A stretch of 64,000 nt of DNA from Bacteroides bouchesdurhonensis. GTDB lineage: Bacteria; Bacteroidota; Bacteroidia; Bacteroidales; Bacteroidaceae. The stretch spans positions 4,447,779-4,511,778 of the forward strand of contig NZ_LT707006.1 in the NCBI RefSeq assembly GCF_900155865.1, in the 5' to 3' direction. The position numbers and the translations under genes were made by a program. Each line of letters opens with the position of its first letter. Within the stretch, counting starts at the first letter, position 1. Below are positions 34,838 to 44,197 of this stretch, in pieces. The notes beneath the pieces are model-generated. The model was given only the letters and a program-made list of their open reading frames with translations, did not search any database and was not told the DNA's origin.

Positions 34838-36004
34838 ATGAGTAATCAACGATACATGATGCGTGGCGTTAGCGCATCAAAAGAGGATGTGCACAACGCC
34901 ATCAAAAACATAGACAAAGGTATTTTCCCGCAAGCTTTTTGTAAAATCATTCCTGATATATTGGGCGGTGATCCGGAATATTGCAATATTATGCATGCTG
35001 ACGGTGCAGGAACCAAATCCTCATTAGCGTATATGTATTGGAAAGAGACAGGCGATCTCTCCGTTTGGAAAGGTATCGCACAGGATGCTTTGATTATGAA
35101 CATCGACGATTTGCTTTGTGTAGGAGCCGTAGACAATATCCTTGTTTCCTCTACCATTGGACGTAACAAATTATTAATACCCGGGGAAGTGATTTCCGCC
35201 ATTATCAACGGAACTGATGAACTACTAGCCGAACTCCGTGAAATGGGTGTAGGTGTATATGCTACCGGTGGAGAGACTGCTGACGTAGGCGATTTAGTAC
35301 GCACCATCATCGTTGATTCAACCGTTACTTGCCGCATGAAGCGTTCGGACGTTATCAACAATGCAAATATCCGTCCGGGTGATGTAATTGTCGGTTTAGC
35401 ATCTTATGGACAGGCAACTTATGAAAAAGAATATAACGGAGGAATGGGTAGCAATGGCTTGACCAGTGCCCGTCACGACGTTTTCGGCAAATACCTAGCC
35501 AATAAATATCCTGAAAGTTACGACGCTGCCGTTCCCGAAGAATTGGTATATTCCGGCATGTTAAAACTGACTGATAAAGTCGAAAATTCTCCGATTGATG
35601 CAGGAAAGCTAGTTCTCTCTCCTACCCGCACTTATGCACCGGTAGTGAAGAAACTACTTGATGCTCTCCGTCCCAATATTCATGGCATGGTCCACTGTTC
35701 CGGTGGTGCACAAACTAAAGTACTTCATTTCGTAGAAAATGTACGTGTCATCAAAGACAACCTGTTCCCGGTTCCTCCTTTGTTCAAGACTATTCAGGAA
35801 CAAAGTGGTACGGATTGGGCTGAAATGTATAAGGTATTTAACATGGGACATCGTCTGGAAGTTTACCTGTCACCGGAACACGCAGAAGAAGTCATTAAGA
35901 TTTCTGAATCATTCGGGATTCCAGCACAGATCGTAGGACGTATTGAGGCATGTGATAAGACAGAGTTAATCATTAAGAGCGAATTCGGAGAATTTAGATA
36001 TTAA
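34838..36004 (+). CDS. purM: Phosphoribosylformylglycinamidine cyclo-ligase (AIR synthase)
   Basis: 388 residues. ATP-dependent ring closure of FGAM to AIR in purine synthesis; cytoplasmic. Recognisable parts are DILGGDPEYCNIMHADGAGTK, NIDDLLCVGA, ATGGETADVGD and SYGQATYEKEYNGGMGSNG. It is longer than the E. coli enzyme, which is common for the Bacteroidetes form. RF1 starts 4 bp after the stop, so purM, prfA and pyrF form an operon. Confidence 0.9.
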   Translation: MSNQRYMMRGVSASKEDVHNAIKNIDKGIFPQAFCKIIPDILGGDPEYCNIMHADGAGTKSSLAYMYWKETGDLSVWKGIAQDALIMNIDDLLCVGAVDNILVSSTIGRNKLLIPGEVISAIINGTDELLAELREMGVGVYATGGETADVGDLVRTIIVDSTVTCRMKRSDVINNANIRPGDVIVGLASYGQATYEKEYNGGMGSNGLTSARHDVFGKYLANKYPESYDAAVPEELVYSGMLKLTDKVENSPIDAGKLVLSPTRTYAPVVKKLLDALRPNIHGMVHCSGGAQTKVLHFVENVRVIKDNLFPVPPLFKTIQEQSGTDWAEMYKVFNMGHRLEVYLSPEHAEEVIKISESFGIPAQIVGRIEACDKTELIIKSEFGEFRY

Positions 36005-36007
36005 AGA

Positions 36008-37120
36008 ATGGCAGATAACAATACCATATTAGAGAAACTGGACGGACTTGTAGCCCGCTTTGAAGAAATATCTACTCTTATTACCGATCCGGCAGTCATT
36101 GCCGATCAAAAGCGTTATGTCAAACTGACGAAGGAATATAAAGAGCTGGATGATTTGATGAAAGCCCGCAAGGAATATATCCAATTATTAGGGAATATCG
36201 AAGAAGCTAAAAATATTCTGGCAACTGAGACAGACTCCGAAATGCGTGAGATGGCAAAAGAAGAAATGGACAACAGCCAGGATCGTCTTCCACAATTAGA
36301 GGAAGAAATCAAACTTATGCTTGTCCCCGCCGATCCACAAGACGGTAGAAATGCAATTCTTGAAATCCGTGGTGGAACAGGGGGCGATGAAGCTGCCATC
36401 TTTGCCGGTGACCTTTTCCGTATGTACGCCAAATATTTCGAAACTAAAGGTTGGAAAATGGAAGTTTCCAGTGCCAATGAAGGAGCAGCAGGCGGATATA
36501 AGGAAATAATATGTAGCGTCACAGGAGATAGTGTTTATGGAACATTGAAATATGAATCAGGTGTTCACCGCGTACAACGCGTACCTGCAACAGAGACTCA
36601 AGGACGTGTACATACTTCAGCAGCTTCTGTTGCCGTACTTCCCGAAGCCGAAGAATTTGATGTAGTCATCAACGAAGGAGAAATCAAATGGGATACTTTC
36701 CGAAGTGGTGGTGCCGGCGGACAGAACGTAAATAAAGTAGAGTCCGGTGTACGTTTGCGATATATATGGAAAAATCCAAATACTGGAATAGCAGAAGAAA
36801 TCCTGATCGAATGTACCGAGACCCGCGACCAACCCAAAAATAAAGAACGTGCTTTAGCTCGACTTCGTACATTCATCTACGATAAAGAACATCAAAAATA
36901 TATTGATGATATTGCTTCCAAACGCAAGACAATGGTATCAACCGGCGACCGTTCAGCAAAGATCCGTACCTACAACTATCCGCAAGGACGTATCACCGAT
37001 CATCGTATCAACTATACTATTTATAACCTTGCAGCCTTTATGGACGGAGATATCCAAGATTGTATCGACCATCTGATTGTAGCCGAAAATGCAGAACGAC
37101 TGAAGGAGAGCGAGCTTTAA
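36008..37120 (+). CDS. prfA: Peptide chain release factor 1
   Basis: 370 residues, full length. Class I release factor recognising UAA and UAG. The GGQ motif is in FRSGGAGGQNVNKVESGVRL and the codon-recognition PxT region is represented by RVPATETQGRVHTSAASVAV. The PAT and the HTSAAS sequences identify RF1 and not RF2. It is sandwiched between purM and pyrF with short gaps, a common Bacteroides arrangement. Confidence 0.96.
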   Translation: MADNNTILEKLDGLVARFEEISTLITDPAVIADQKRYVKLTKEYKELDDLMKARKEYIQLLGNIEEAKNILATETDSEMREMAKEEMDNSQDRLPQLEEEIKLMLVPADPQDGRNAILEIRGGTGGDEAAIFAGDLFRMYAKYFETKGWKMEVSSANEGAAGGYKEIICSVTGDSVYGTLKYESGVHRVQRVPATETQGRVHTSAASVAVLPEAEEFDVVINEGEIKWDTFRSGGAGGQNVNKVESGVRLRYIWKNPNTGIAEEILIECTETRDQPKNKERALARLRTFIYDKEHQKYIDDIASKRKTMVSTGDRSAKIRTYNYPQGRITDHRINYTIYNLAAFMDGDIQDCIDHLIVAENAERLKESEL

Positions 37121-37146
37121 ATGATTAGTAATTTGTAATAATAGAT

Positions 37147-37971
37147 ATGGATAAACAACAACTATTTGAAAACATAAAACGCAAAAAATCATTCCTTTGC
37201 GTAGGTTTGGATACGGATATTAAGAAGATTCCTGAACATCTGTTGAAGGAAGAGGATCCAATATTTGCTTTTAACAAGGCTATTATCGACGCTACAGCCG
37301 ATTTATGTATCGCTTACAAACCTAATCTGGCTTTCTATGAGAGCATGGGTGTAAAAGGTTGGATTGCTTTCGAAAAGACAGTGCAATATATAAAAAAGAA
37401 CTATCCTGATCAATTCATTATCGCTGATGCAAAGCGCGGTGATATCGGGAATACCTCAGCCATGTATGCGCGTACCTTTTTTGAAGAATTAAACATCGAT
37501 TCAGTAACTGTAGCCCCTTATATGGGTGAAGACAGTGTGACTCCATTCCTTACTTACGAAAGGAAATGGGTCATTTTGTTAGCACTGACTTCAAACAAAG
37601 GTTCTCACGACTTCCAATTGACAGAAGATGTAAACGGTGAACGTTTGTTTGAAAAAGTACTGCGTAAATCACAAGAATGGGCCAGCGACGACCGCATGAT
37701 GTATGTGGTAGGTGCTACTCAGGGACGTGCTTTCGAAGATATTCGTAAAATTGTTCCCAATCATTTTTTATTGGTTCCTGGCATTGGTGCTCAAGGTGGT
37801 TCACTTGAAGAAGTGTGCAAATACGGCATGAATAGTACTTGCGGACTGATTGTTAATTCTTCGCGGGGCATTATCTACGTAGATAAAACAGAAAAGTTTG
37901 CAGAAGCTGCCCGCAAAGCTGCACAAGAAGTACAGGCACAAATGGCTGAACAACTAAAAGCGATTCTCTAA
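37147..37971 (+). CDS. pyrF: Orotidine 5'-phosphate decarboxylase
   Basis: 274 residues, type 2 OMP decarboxylase giving UMP. The catalytic lysine motif is ADAKRGDIGNTS, and the start (FLCVGLDTDIKKIP) and VPGIGAQGG phosphate loop fit the family. Intact. It starts 27 bp after RF1 and ends 7 bp before the HD-domain gene. Confidence 0.95.
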   Translation: MDKQQLFENIKRKKSFLCVGLDTDIKKIPEHLLKEEDPIFAFNKAIIDATADLCIAYKPNLAFYESMGVKGWIAFEKTVQYIKKNYPDQFIIADAKRGDIGNTSAMYARTFFEELNIDSVTVAPYMGEDSVTPFLTYERKWVILLALTSNKGSHDFQLTEDVNGERLFEKVLRKSQEWASDDRMMYVVGATQGRAFEDIRKIVPNHFLLVPGIGAQGGSLEEVCKYGMNSTCGLIVNSSRGIIYVDKTEKFAEAARKAAQEVQAQMAEQLKAIL

Positions 37972-37977
37972 AAACGA

Positions 37978-39207
37978 ATGCCTTACGAAAGAAAGATAAT
38001 TAATGACCCGGTATTCGGGTTTATCAATATCCCAAAGGGGTTGTTATACGATATTGTACGGCACCCCCTTTTGCAGCGTCTCACCCGTATCAAGCAGGTA
38101 GGGCTCTCTTCCGTAGTGTATCCCGGAGCACAGCATACCCGTTTCCAACATTCCTTAGGTGCTTTTTACCTGATGAGTGAAGCCATCACCCAATTGGCAT
38201 CCAAAGGAAACTTTATCTTTGACAGTGAAGCGGAAGCTGTACAAGCCGCAATCTTGTTGCATGATATAGGTCATGGTCCTTTCTCACACGTGCTTGAAGA
38301 TACCATCGTCAAAGGGGTTTCTCATGAAGAGATTTCCTTGATGCTTATGGAACGGATGAACAAAGATATGAATGGACAACTCAACCTTGCCATTCAAATC
38401 TTCAAAGATGAATATCCGAAGCGTTTTCTGCACCAGCTTGTTAGCGGCCAGTTGGATATGGACAGACTTGATTATCTTCGTCGGGATAGTTTTTACACAG
38501 GTGTTACGGAAGGGAACATCGGTTCTGCGCGTATTATCAAAATGCTCGATGTAGCTGATGACCGGTTGGTTATCGAATCTAAAGGAATTTATTCCATCGA
38601 GAACTTTCTTACAGCGCGCCGCCTGATGTATTGGCAAGTATATCTGCATAAGACTTCGGTAGCCTATGAGCGAATGCTGATCAGCACATTGCTTCGTGCC
38701 AAAGAACTAGCCTCTCAAGGAATAGAGTTATTTGCTTCACCTGCATTGCATTTTTTCTTATATAACGAAATTAACCATGAAGAATTCTATAGCAATTCTG
38801 CCTGTCTGGAACAATTTATCCAACTAGATGACAATGACATTTGGACGGCATTAAAAGTATGGAGTTCTCATCCGGATAAAGTTCTTTCAACTTTAAGTAT
38901 GGGAATGATTAATCGTAACATCTTTAAAGTGGAAACTTCGTCCGAACCCATCGGTGAGGACAGAATAAAAGAATTGGCTTTGCAAATCAGCCAGCAACTA
39001 GACATACCCCTTTCCGAAGCGAACTATTTCGTTTCTACCCCCAGCATCGAAAAGAATATGTACGACCCGGCCGATGATAGTATTGACATTATCTACAAAG
39101 ACGGTACGATCAAAAATATTGCTGAAGCATCGGATATGTTAAATATCTCCTTGCTATCTAAAAAGGTAAAGAAATACTATCTCTGCTATCATAGATTACA
39201 TACATAA
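37978..39207 (+). CDS. HD-domain phosphohydrolase (dNTPase-like)
   Basis: 409 residues. HD metal site: HTRFQHSLGAFYLM, LLHDIGHGPFSHVLE and LDMDRLDYLRRDSFY, matching the SAMHD1/dGTPase-like group of HD hydrolases. Likely acts on nucleotides, but substrate is not predictable from sequence. A YfbR- or Dgt-type name would be too precise. Starts 7 bp after pyrF and so is probably co-transcribed; nucleotide metabolism neighbours fit. Confidence 0.85.
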   Translation: MPYERKIINDPVFGFINIPKGLLYDIVRHPLLQRLTRIKQVGLSSVVYPGAQHTRFQHSLGAFYLMSEAITQLASKGNFIFDSEAEAVQAAILLHDIGHGPFSHVLEDTIVKGVSHEEISLMLMERMNKDMNGQLNLAIQIFKDEYPKRFLHQLVSGQLDMDRLDYLRRDSFYTGVTEGNIGSARIIKMLDVADDRLVIESKGIYSIENFLTARRLMYWQVYLHKTSVAYERMLISTLLRAKELASQGIELFASPALHFFLYNEINHEEFYSNSACLEQFIQLDDNDIWTALKVWSSHPDKVLSTLSMGMINRNIFKVETSSEPIGEDRIKELALQISQQLDIPLSEANYFVSTPSIEKNMYDPADDSIDIIYKDGTIKNIAEASDMLNISLLSKKVKKYYLCYHRLHT

Positions 39208-39288
39208 GTATAAAATATTCATTCAATAGTACGGAAATCTGAAAAAAAAGTCCGTTATTTGTGAACTAATTAAATTTAAAATAAAGAC

Positions 39289-40329
39289 ATGGAGTTCTCG
39301 GCTAAACAAATTGCAGCATTTATCCAAGGGGAAATCGTAGGAGATGAAAATGCAACGGTACATACATTCGCCAAGATTGAGGAGGGAATGCCCGGAGCTA
39401 TTTCTTTCCTATCAAACCCTAAATATACACCTTACATATACGACACACAATCCAGTATTGTATTGGTAAATAAGGACTTTGTTCCCGAGCAAGAAATTAA
39501 AACAACTCTTATCAAAGTAGACAATGCTTATGAAAGCCTTGCAAAGTTGCTTAATCTCTACGAAATGAGTAAGCCTAAAAAGCAAGGAATCGACTCATTG
39601 GCTTTTGTTGCACCTAGTGCCAAAATTGGTGAGAACGTATATATAGGTGCTTTCGCATACATCGGCGAAAATACCATTATTGGTGATAATACCCAGATTT
39701 ATCCGCATACTTTCATTGGAGATGGCGTGAAAATAGGCAATAGCAGCCTGCTTTATTCCAATGTAAATGTTTATCATGACTGTCGCATCGGTAACGAATG
39801 TATTGTGCATTCGGGTGCAGTAATAGGAGCTGACGGGTTTGGTTTTGCTCCTACGTCAAACGGGTATGATAAGATTCCGCAGATAGGTATTGTCATTCTG
39901 GAAGATAAAGTTGATATAGGTGCCAACACTTGTATAGATCGTGCAACAATGGGAGCTACAGTGATACATAGTGGTGCTAAAATAGATAATCTTGTGCAGA
40001 TTGCACATAATGACGAAATCGGTTCGCACACAGTTATGGCTGCTCAGGTAGGTATTGCCGGTTCAACCAAAATTGGAGAATGGTGTATGTTTGGTGGACA
40101 AGTAGGTATTGCCGGACATATCAAAGTAGGCGATCGTGTCAATTTAGGAGCACAATCCGGTGTACCAAGCAGTATCAAACCGGATAGTGTACTTATCGGA
40201 ACGCCTCCTATGGAACCCAAACCCTACTTCAAGGCTGCTGTTATGGCAAAGAAATTGCCGGACATGTACACAGAACTGAATAATCTACGCAAGGAATTGG
40301 AAGAATTAAAACAACAATTAAATAAGTAA
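39289..40329 (+). CDS. lpxD: UDP-3-O-acylglucosamine N-acyltransferase
   Basis: 346 residues. Adds the N-linked acyl chain in lipid A synthesis. N-terminal uridine-binding domain (about 1-100), then hexapeptide repeats forming a left-handed beta helix (about 105-300) with the catalytic His in LVQIAHNDEIG, and a C-terminal helix. Full length. It leads the lipid A cluster with lpxC-fabZ and lpxA, 3 bp apart from the next gene. Confidence 0.95.
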   Translation: MEFSAKQIAAFIQGEIVGDENATVHTFAKIEEGMPGAISFLSNPKYTPYIYDTQSSIVLVNKDFVPEQEIKTTLIKVDNAYESLAKLLNLYEMSKPKKQGIDSLAFVAPSAKIGENVYIGAFAYIGENTIIGDNTQIYPHTFIGDGVKIGNSSLLYSNVNVYHDCRIGNECIVHSGAVIGADGFGFAPTSNGYDKIPQIGIVILEDKVDIGANTCIDRATMGATVIHSGAKIDNLVQIAHNDEIGSHTVMAAQVGIAGSTKIGEWCMFGGQVGIAGHIKVGDRVNLGAQSGVPSSIKPDSVLIGTPPMEPKPYFKAAVMAKKLPDMYTELNNLRKELEELKQQLNK

Positions 40330-40332
40330 CCA

Positions 40333-41718
40333 ATGCTGAAACAAAAAACGCTGAAAGATAGCTTTTCACTGAGCGGGAAAGGTCTTCACACTGGACTTGA
40401 TCTCACTGTTACATTTAATCCTGCCCCGGATAATCATGGATATAAAATACAACGTATTGATCTGGAGGGAGCACCAACTATTGATGCAGTAGCCGACAAC
40501 GTAACAGAAACGACTCGTGGTACTGTGTTATCAAAAAATGGAGTTAAGGTAAGCACTATAGAGCATGGTATGGCAGCCCTTTATGCATTGGGCATTGATA
40601 ACTGTCTTATCCAGGTCAATGGTCCGGAATTTCCCATTCTGGATGGTAGTGCACAATATTATGTTCAAGAAATTGAACGTGTAGGAACAGTAGAACAAAG
40701 TGCTGTTAAAGACTTTTATATCATCAAATCGAAAATTGAATTTCGTGACGAAGAGACCGGTTCCTCGATCATTGTACTACCTGACGAGAATTTTAGTTTG
40801 AACGTACTGGTTTCGTATGATTCAATGATCATCCCGAATCAGTTTGCTACACTTGAAGATATGAACAAGTTCAAAGACGAAGTGGCTGCCAGCCGCACAT
40901 TCGTCTTTGTTCGCGAAATAGAACCTCTTCTTGCTGCAGGCTTGATCAAAGGAGGTGACTTGGACAATGCGATTGTTATCTACGAACGCAAAATGTCGCA
41001 GGAAAGTTATGATAAGCTGGCAGACATCATGGGAGTACCTCACATGGATGCTAACCAACTGGGATACATCAACCACAAACCACTGGTTTGGGCGAATGAA
41101 TGTGCCCGTCATAAACTGCTAGATGTTATTGGTGACCTTGCATTGATTGGTAAACCAATCAAAGGCCGTATTATCGCGACTCGTCCCGGTCATACAATCA
41201 ACAATAAGTTTGCCCGTCAGATGAGAAAAGAAATCCGTCTGCACGAAATTCAGGCACCAACTTACGATTGCAATCGTGAACCAGTGATGGATGTAAACCG
41301 TATTCGTGAATTATTGCCCCATCGTTACCCATTCCAATTGGTGGATAAGGTGATCGAAATCGGTGCTAACTACATCATAGGCGTTAAGAACGTAACAGGT
41401 AATGAGCCCTTCTTCCAGGGACATTTCCCGCAAGAGCCCGTAATGCCGGGAGTACTTCAAGTTGAAGCAATGGCACAAACTGGTGGACTACTTGTTCTGA
41501 ACTCTGTAGACGAACCGGAACGTTATTCTACCTATTTCATGAAAATAGATGGAGTTAAATTCCGCCAGAAAGTAGTTCCCGGAGACACATTAGTTTTCCG
41601 CGTTGAATTACTAGCTCCGATCCGTCGAGGAATCTCTACAATGAAAGGATATGCATTTGTTGGCGAGAAAGTAGTTTGCGAAGCTGAATTTATGGCACAG
41701 ATAGTAAAAAACAAGTAA
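40333..41718 (+). CDS. lpxC-fabZ: Fused LpxC deacetylase / FabZ dehydratase
   Basis: 461 residues. Residues about 1-305 are LpxC, the zinc deacetylase that commits to lipid A (STIEHGMAALYALG and HKLLDVIGDLALIG carry the zinc ligands). Residues about 315-461 are FabZ, the 3-hydroxyacyl-ACP dehydratase (LLPHRYPFQLVDKV and GHFPQEPVMPGVLQVEAMAQ). The fusion is a known Bacteroidetes trait joining competing users of hydroxyacyl-ACP. LpxA follows 20 bp later. Confidence 0.96.
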   Translation: MLKQKTLKDSFSLSGKGLHTGLDLTVTFNPAPDNHGYKIQRIDLEGAPTIDAVADNVTETTRGTVLSKNGVKVSTIEHGMAALYALGIDNCLIQVNGPEFPILDGSAQYYVQEIERVGTVEQSAVKDFYIIKSKIEFRDEETGSSIIVLPDENFSLNVLVSYDSMIIPNQFATLEDMNKFKDEVAASRTFVFVREIEPLLAAGLIKGGDLDNAIVIYERKMSQESYDKLADIMGVPHMDANQLGYINHKPLVWANECARHKLLDVIGDLALIGKPIKGRIIATRPGHTINNKFARQMRKEIRLHEIQAPTYDCNREPVMDVNRIRELLPHRYPFQLVDKVIEIGANYIIGVKNVTGNEPFFQGHFPQEPVMPGVLQVEAMAQTGGLLVLNSVDEPERYSTYFMKIDGVKFRQKVVPGDTLVFRVELLAPIRRGISTMKGYAFVGEKVVCEAEFMAQIVKNK

Positions 41719-41738
41719 TTCATAATTAAGTATTTAAG

Positions 41739-42506
41739 ATGATAAGTTCCTTAGCGTATATTCATCCCGAAGCAAAGATCGGAGAAAACGTAGAAATTGC
41801 GCCTTTTGTATTTATTGATAAAAACGTGGTAATCGGCGATAATAATAAGATTATGGCTAATGCCAATATTTTATACGGTTCACGCATTGGTAATGGAAAT
41901 ACAATCTTTCCGGGAGCCGTTATCGGAGCCATTCCTCAAGATCTGAAATTCCAGGGAGAAGAAACCACCGCGGAAATAGGAGATAACAACCTGATTCGTG
42001 AGAATGTAACGATTAACCGCGGTACAGCCGCTAAAGGGCGTACAATTGTAGGTAGCAATAACTTGCTGATGGAGGGTATGCATGTTGCTCATGATGCATT
42101 AATCGGTAACGGTTGCATCATTGGTAATTCTACCAAAATGGCAGGAGAAATTGTAATTGATGACAACGCTATAATTAGTGCTAACGTACTGATGCACCAG
42201 TTCTGCCATGTGGGTGGTCATGTGATGATTCAGGGAGGATGTCGTTTTAGCAAAGATATCCCTCCGTATATCATTGCAGGACGTGAACCAATTGCTTTCT
42301 GCGGGATCAACATTATCGGTCTCCGGCGTCGGGGATTCTCTAATGAAACGATTGAAAGTATCCACAATGCTTATCGTATTATCTATCAAAGCGGTCTGAA
42401 TACGACTGATGCATTGAAGAAGATCGAAAATGAATTTGAAAAGAGTCCGGAAATTGATTATATTGTCAATTTTATACGCAGCTCAGAGCGTGGAATTATA
42501 AAATAA
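41739..42506 (+). CDS. lpxA: UDP-N-acetylglucosamine acyltransferase
   Basis: 255 residues. First acyl transfer of lipid A synthesis. Hexapeptide beta-helix (about 5-185) with the catalytic His in MHVAHDALIGNG, followed by the usual helical C-terminal domain (REPIAFCGINIIGLRRRGF). Full length and intact, directly after lpxC-fabZ. Confidence 0.95.
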   Translation: MISSLAYIHPEAKIGENVEIAPFVFIDKNVVIGDNNKIMANANILYGSRIGNGNTIFPGAVIGAIPQDLKFQGEETTAEIGDNNLIRENVTINRGTAAKGRTIVGSNNLLMEGMHVAHDALIGNGCIIGNSTKMAGEIVIDDNAIISANVLMHQFCHVGGHVMIQGGCRFSKDIPPYIIAGREPIAFCGINIIGLRRRGFSNETIESIHNAYRIIYQSGLNTTDALKKIENEFEKSPEIDYIVNFIRSSERGIIK

Positions 42507-42528
42507 CATAGTTCAAAATAGTCATATT

Positions 42529-43083
42529 ATGATATACAGATTTACCATTATATCTGATGAAATTGACGATTTTGTCAGAGAAATACAAATTGATCCGGAA
42601 GCTACATTTTATGACTTCCATGAAGCAATACTGAAATCAGTAGGTTATACCAATGATCAGATGACTTCTTTCTTTATCTGCGATGAAGATTGGGAAAAAG
42701 AAAAAGAAGTGACTTTGGAAGAGATGGACGATAATCCTGAAATGGATAGTTGGGTAATGAAAGAAACTGCTATCAATGAATTAGTGGAAGATGAAAAACA
42801 AAAACTGCTTTATGTATTCGACTACATGACAGAACGCTGTTTCTTTATTGAATTGACCGAAATCATCACAGGAAAAGATATGAATGGTGCCAAATGCACC
42901 ATGAAAGCTGGTAATGCTCCAAAGCAAACTGTAGATTTTGAAGAGATAGCTGCTAGCAGTGGCTCACTCGACCTAGACGAAAACTTCTACGGTGATCAAG
43001 ATTTTGATATGGAAGACTTTGATCAGGAAGGTTTCGACATAGGTGGGGATGCAAGTACTTCTTTTGACGAAGAAAAGTTTTAA
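42529..43083 (+). CDS. Acidic PRiA4/ORF3-like domain protein
   Basis: 184 residues. The first two thirds fit the plasmid pRiA4b ORF3-like fold (MIYRFTIISDEIDDFVREI, FYDFHEAILKSVGY, FFICDEDWEKEKEVTL); the last 50 residues are very acidic (DLDENFYGDQDFDMEDFDQE). Function is not known for this family. It lies 22 bp after lpxA within the cell-envelope cluster, so it may share its transcript; a role there is not established. Confidence 0.75.
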   Translation: MIYRFTIISDEIDDFVREIQIDPEATFYDFHEAILKSVGYTNDQMTSFFICDEDWEKEKEVTLEEMDDNPEMDSWVMKETAINELVEDEKQKLLYVFDYMTERCFFIELTEIITGKDMNGAKCTMKAGNAPKQTVDFEEIAASSGSLDLDENFYGDQDFDMEDFDQEGFDIGGDASTSFDEEKF

Positions 43084-43238
43084 TAAGTAAATGCCAATCC
43101 ATTTTGGTACTTCTAAAATCACAAAATTAGTTACGGATTACACGAATAATGTCTCAAATTCATTCGTGTAATTCATAACTAAGATACTAAGTTACTTTTC
43201 CTCAGTTTTATCCTCAACTCTCATTCTTTATTTATTTT

Positions 43239-44141
43239 ATGCCCACTCTCGTTGTATTAATCGGACCAACCGGTGTAGGAAAGACAGAATTAAGTCTGCG
43301 GCTGGCAGAACATTACCGTACTAGTATTGTCTCGGCCGATTCAAGACAATTATATGCAGAGCTTAAAATAGGGACAGCTGCTCCTACAACCGATCAACTC
43401 CAACGTGTACCTCATCATTTGGTAGGTACTCTTCATCTGACCGATTATTATAGTGCAGCTCAATACGAGGCAGAAGCAATGGAAATCCTGACTCGTCTAT
43501 TTGTTCAACACGAGGTCGTGATTCTTACCGGAGGTTCAATGATGTACGTAGACGCTATATGCAAGGGCATCGATGATATTCCTACAGTGGATATGGAAAC
43601 CCGACAGCTAATATTGAAGAAATATGAAGAAGAAGGACTTGAAAGGCTTTGCGCAGAACTACGTTTGTTAGACCCGGATTATTACCGTATCGTAGACTTG
43701 AAAAATCCCAAACGAGTGATCCACGCCCTAGAAATCTGCTATATGACTGGCAGAACCTATACATCTTTTCGTACTCAAAAGAAAAAACAACGCCCTTTCC
43801 GTATCTTGAAAATTGGCCTGACTCGTGATCGTGAAGAACTTTATGACCGTATCAACCGACGCGTTGATCTGATGATGGAAGAAGGACTATTGGAAGAAGT
43901 AAAGTCTGTTCTCCCCTACCGTCATCTAAATTCACTTAATACCGTAGGCTATAAAGAGATATTCAAATATCTGGATGGTGAATGTGAGTTACCTTTTGCT
44001 ATTGAAAAAATCAAACAGAATTCCCGCATTTATTCTCGTAAACAAATGACTTGGTTTAAAAGAGATGAAGAAATACGTTGGTTCCATCCGGATCAAGAAA
44101 CGGAGATACTCGAGTATCTCCGTCTAGAAATCGGAAATTAA
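43239..44141 (+). CDS. miaA: tRNA dimethylallyltransferase
   Basis: 300 residues. Adds the dimethylallyl group to A37 of tRNAs reading U-starting codons. Walker A is GPTGVGKTELS, substrate motifs are SADSRQLYAELKIGTA and ILTGGSMMYVDAI, and the C-terminal NTVGYKEIFKYLDG and SRKQMTWFKRD segments are typical. Full length. It is separated from the acidic gene by 155 bp and is convergent with the M56 peptidase gene. Confidence 0.94.
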   Translation: MPTLVVLIGPTGVGKTELSLRLAEHYRTSIVSADSRQLYAELKIGTAAPTTDQLQRVPHHLVGTLHLTDYYSAAQYEAEAMEILTRLFVQHEVVILTGGSMMYVDAICKGIDDIPTVDMETRQLILKKYEEEGLERLCAELRLLDPDYYRIVDLKNPKRVIHALEICYMTGRTYTSFRTQKKKQRPFRILKIGLTRDREELYDRINRRVDLMMEEGLLEEVKSVLPYRHLNSLNTVGYKEIFKYLDGECELPFAIEKIKQNSRIYSRKQMTWFKRDEEIRWFHPDQETEILEYLRLEIGN

Positions 44142-44197
44142 TGTTCCCATGGATCTACTCCAATTAAACGCTCAATAGCCAATCATAAACTTACCCT

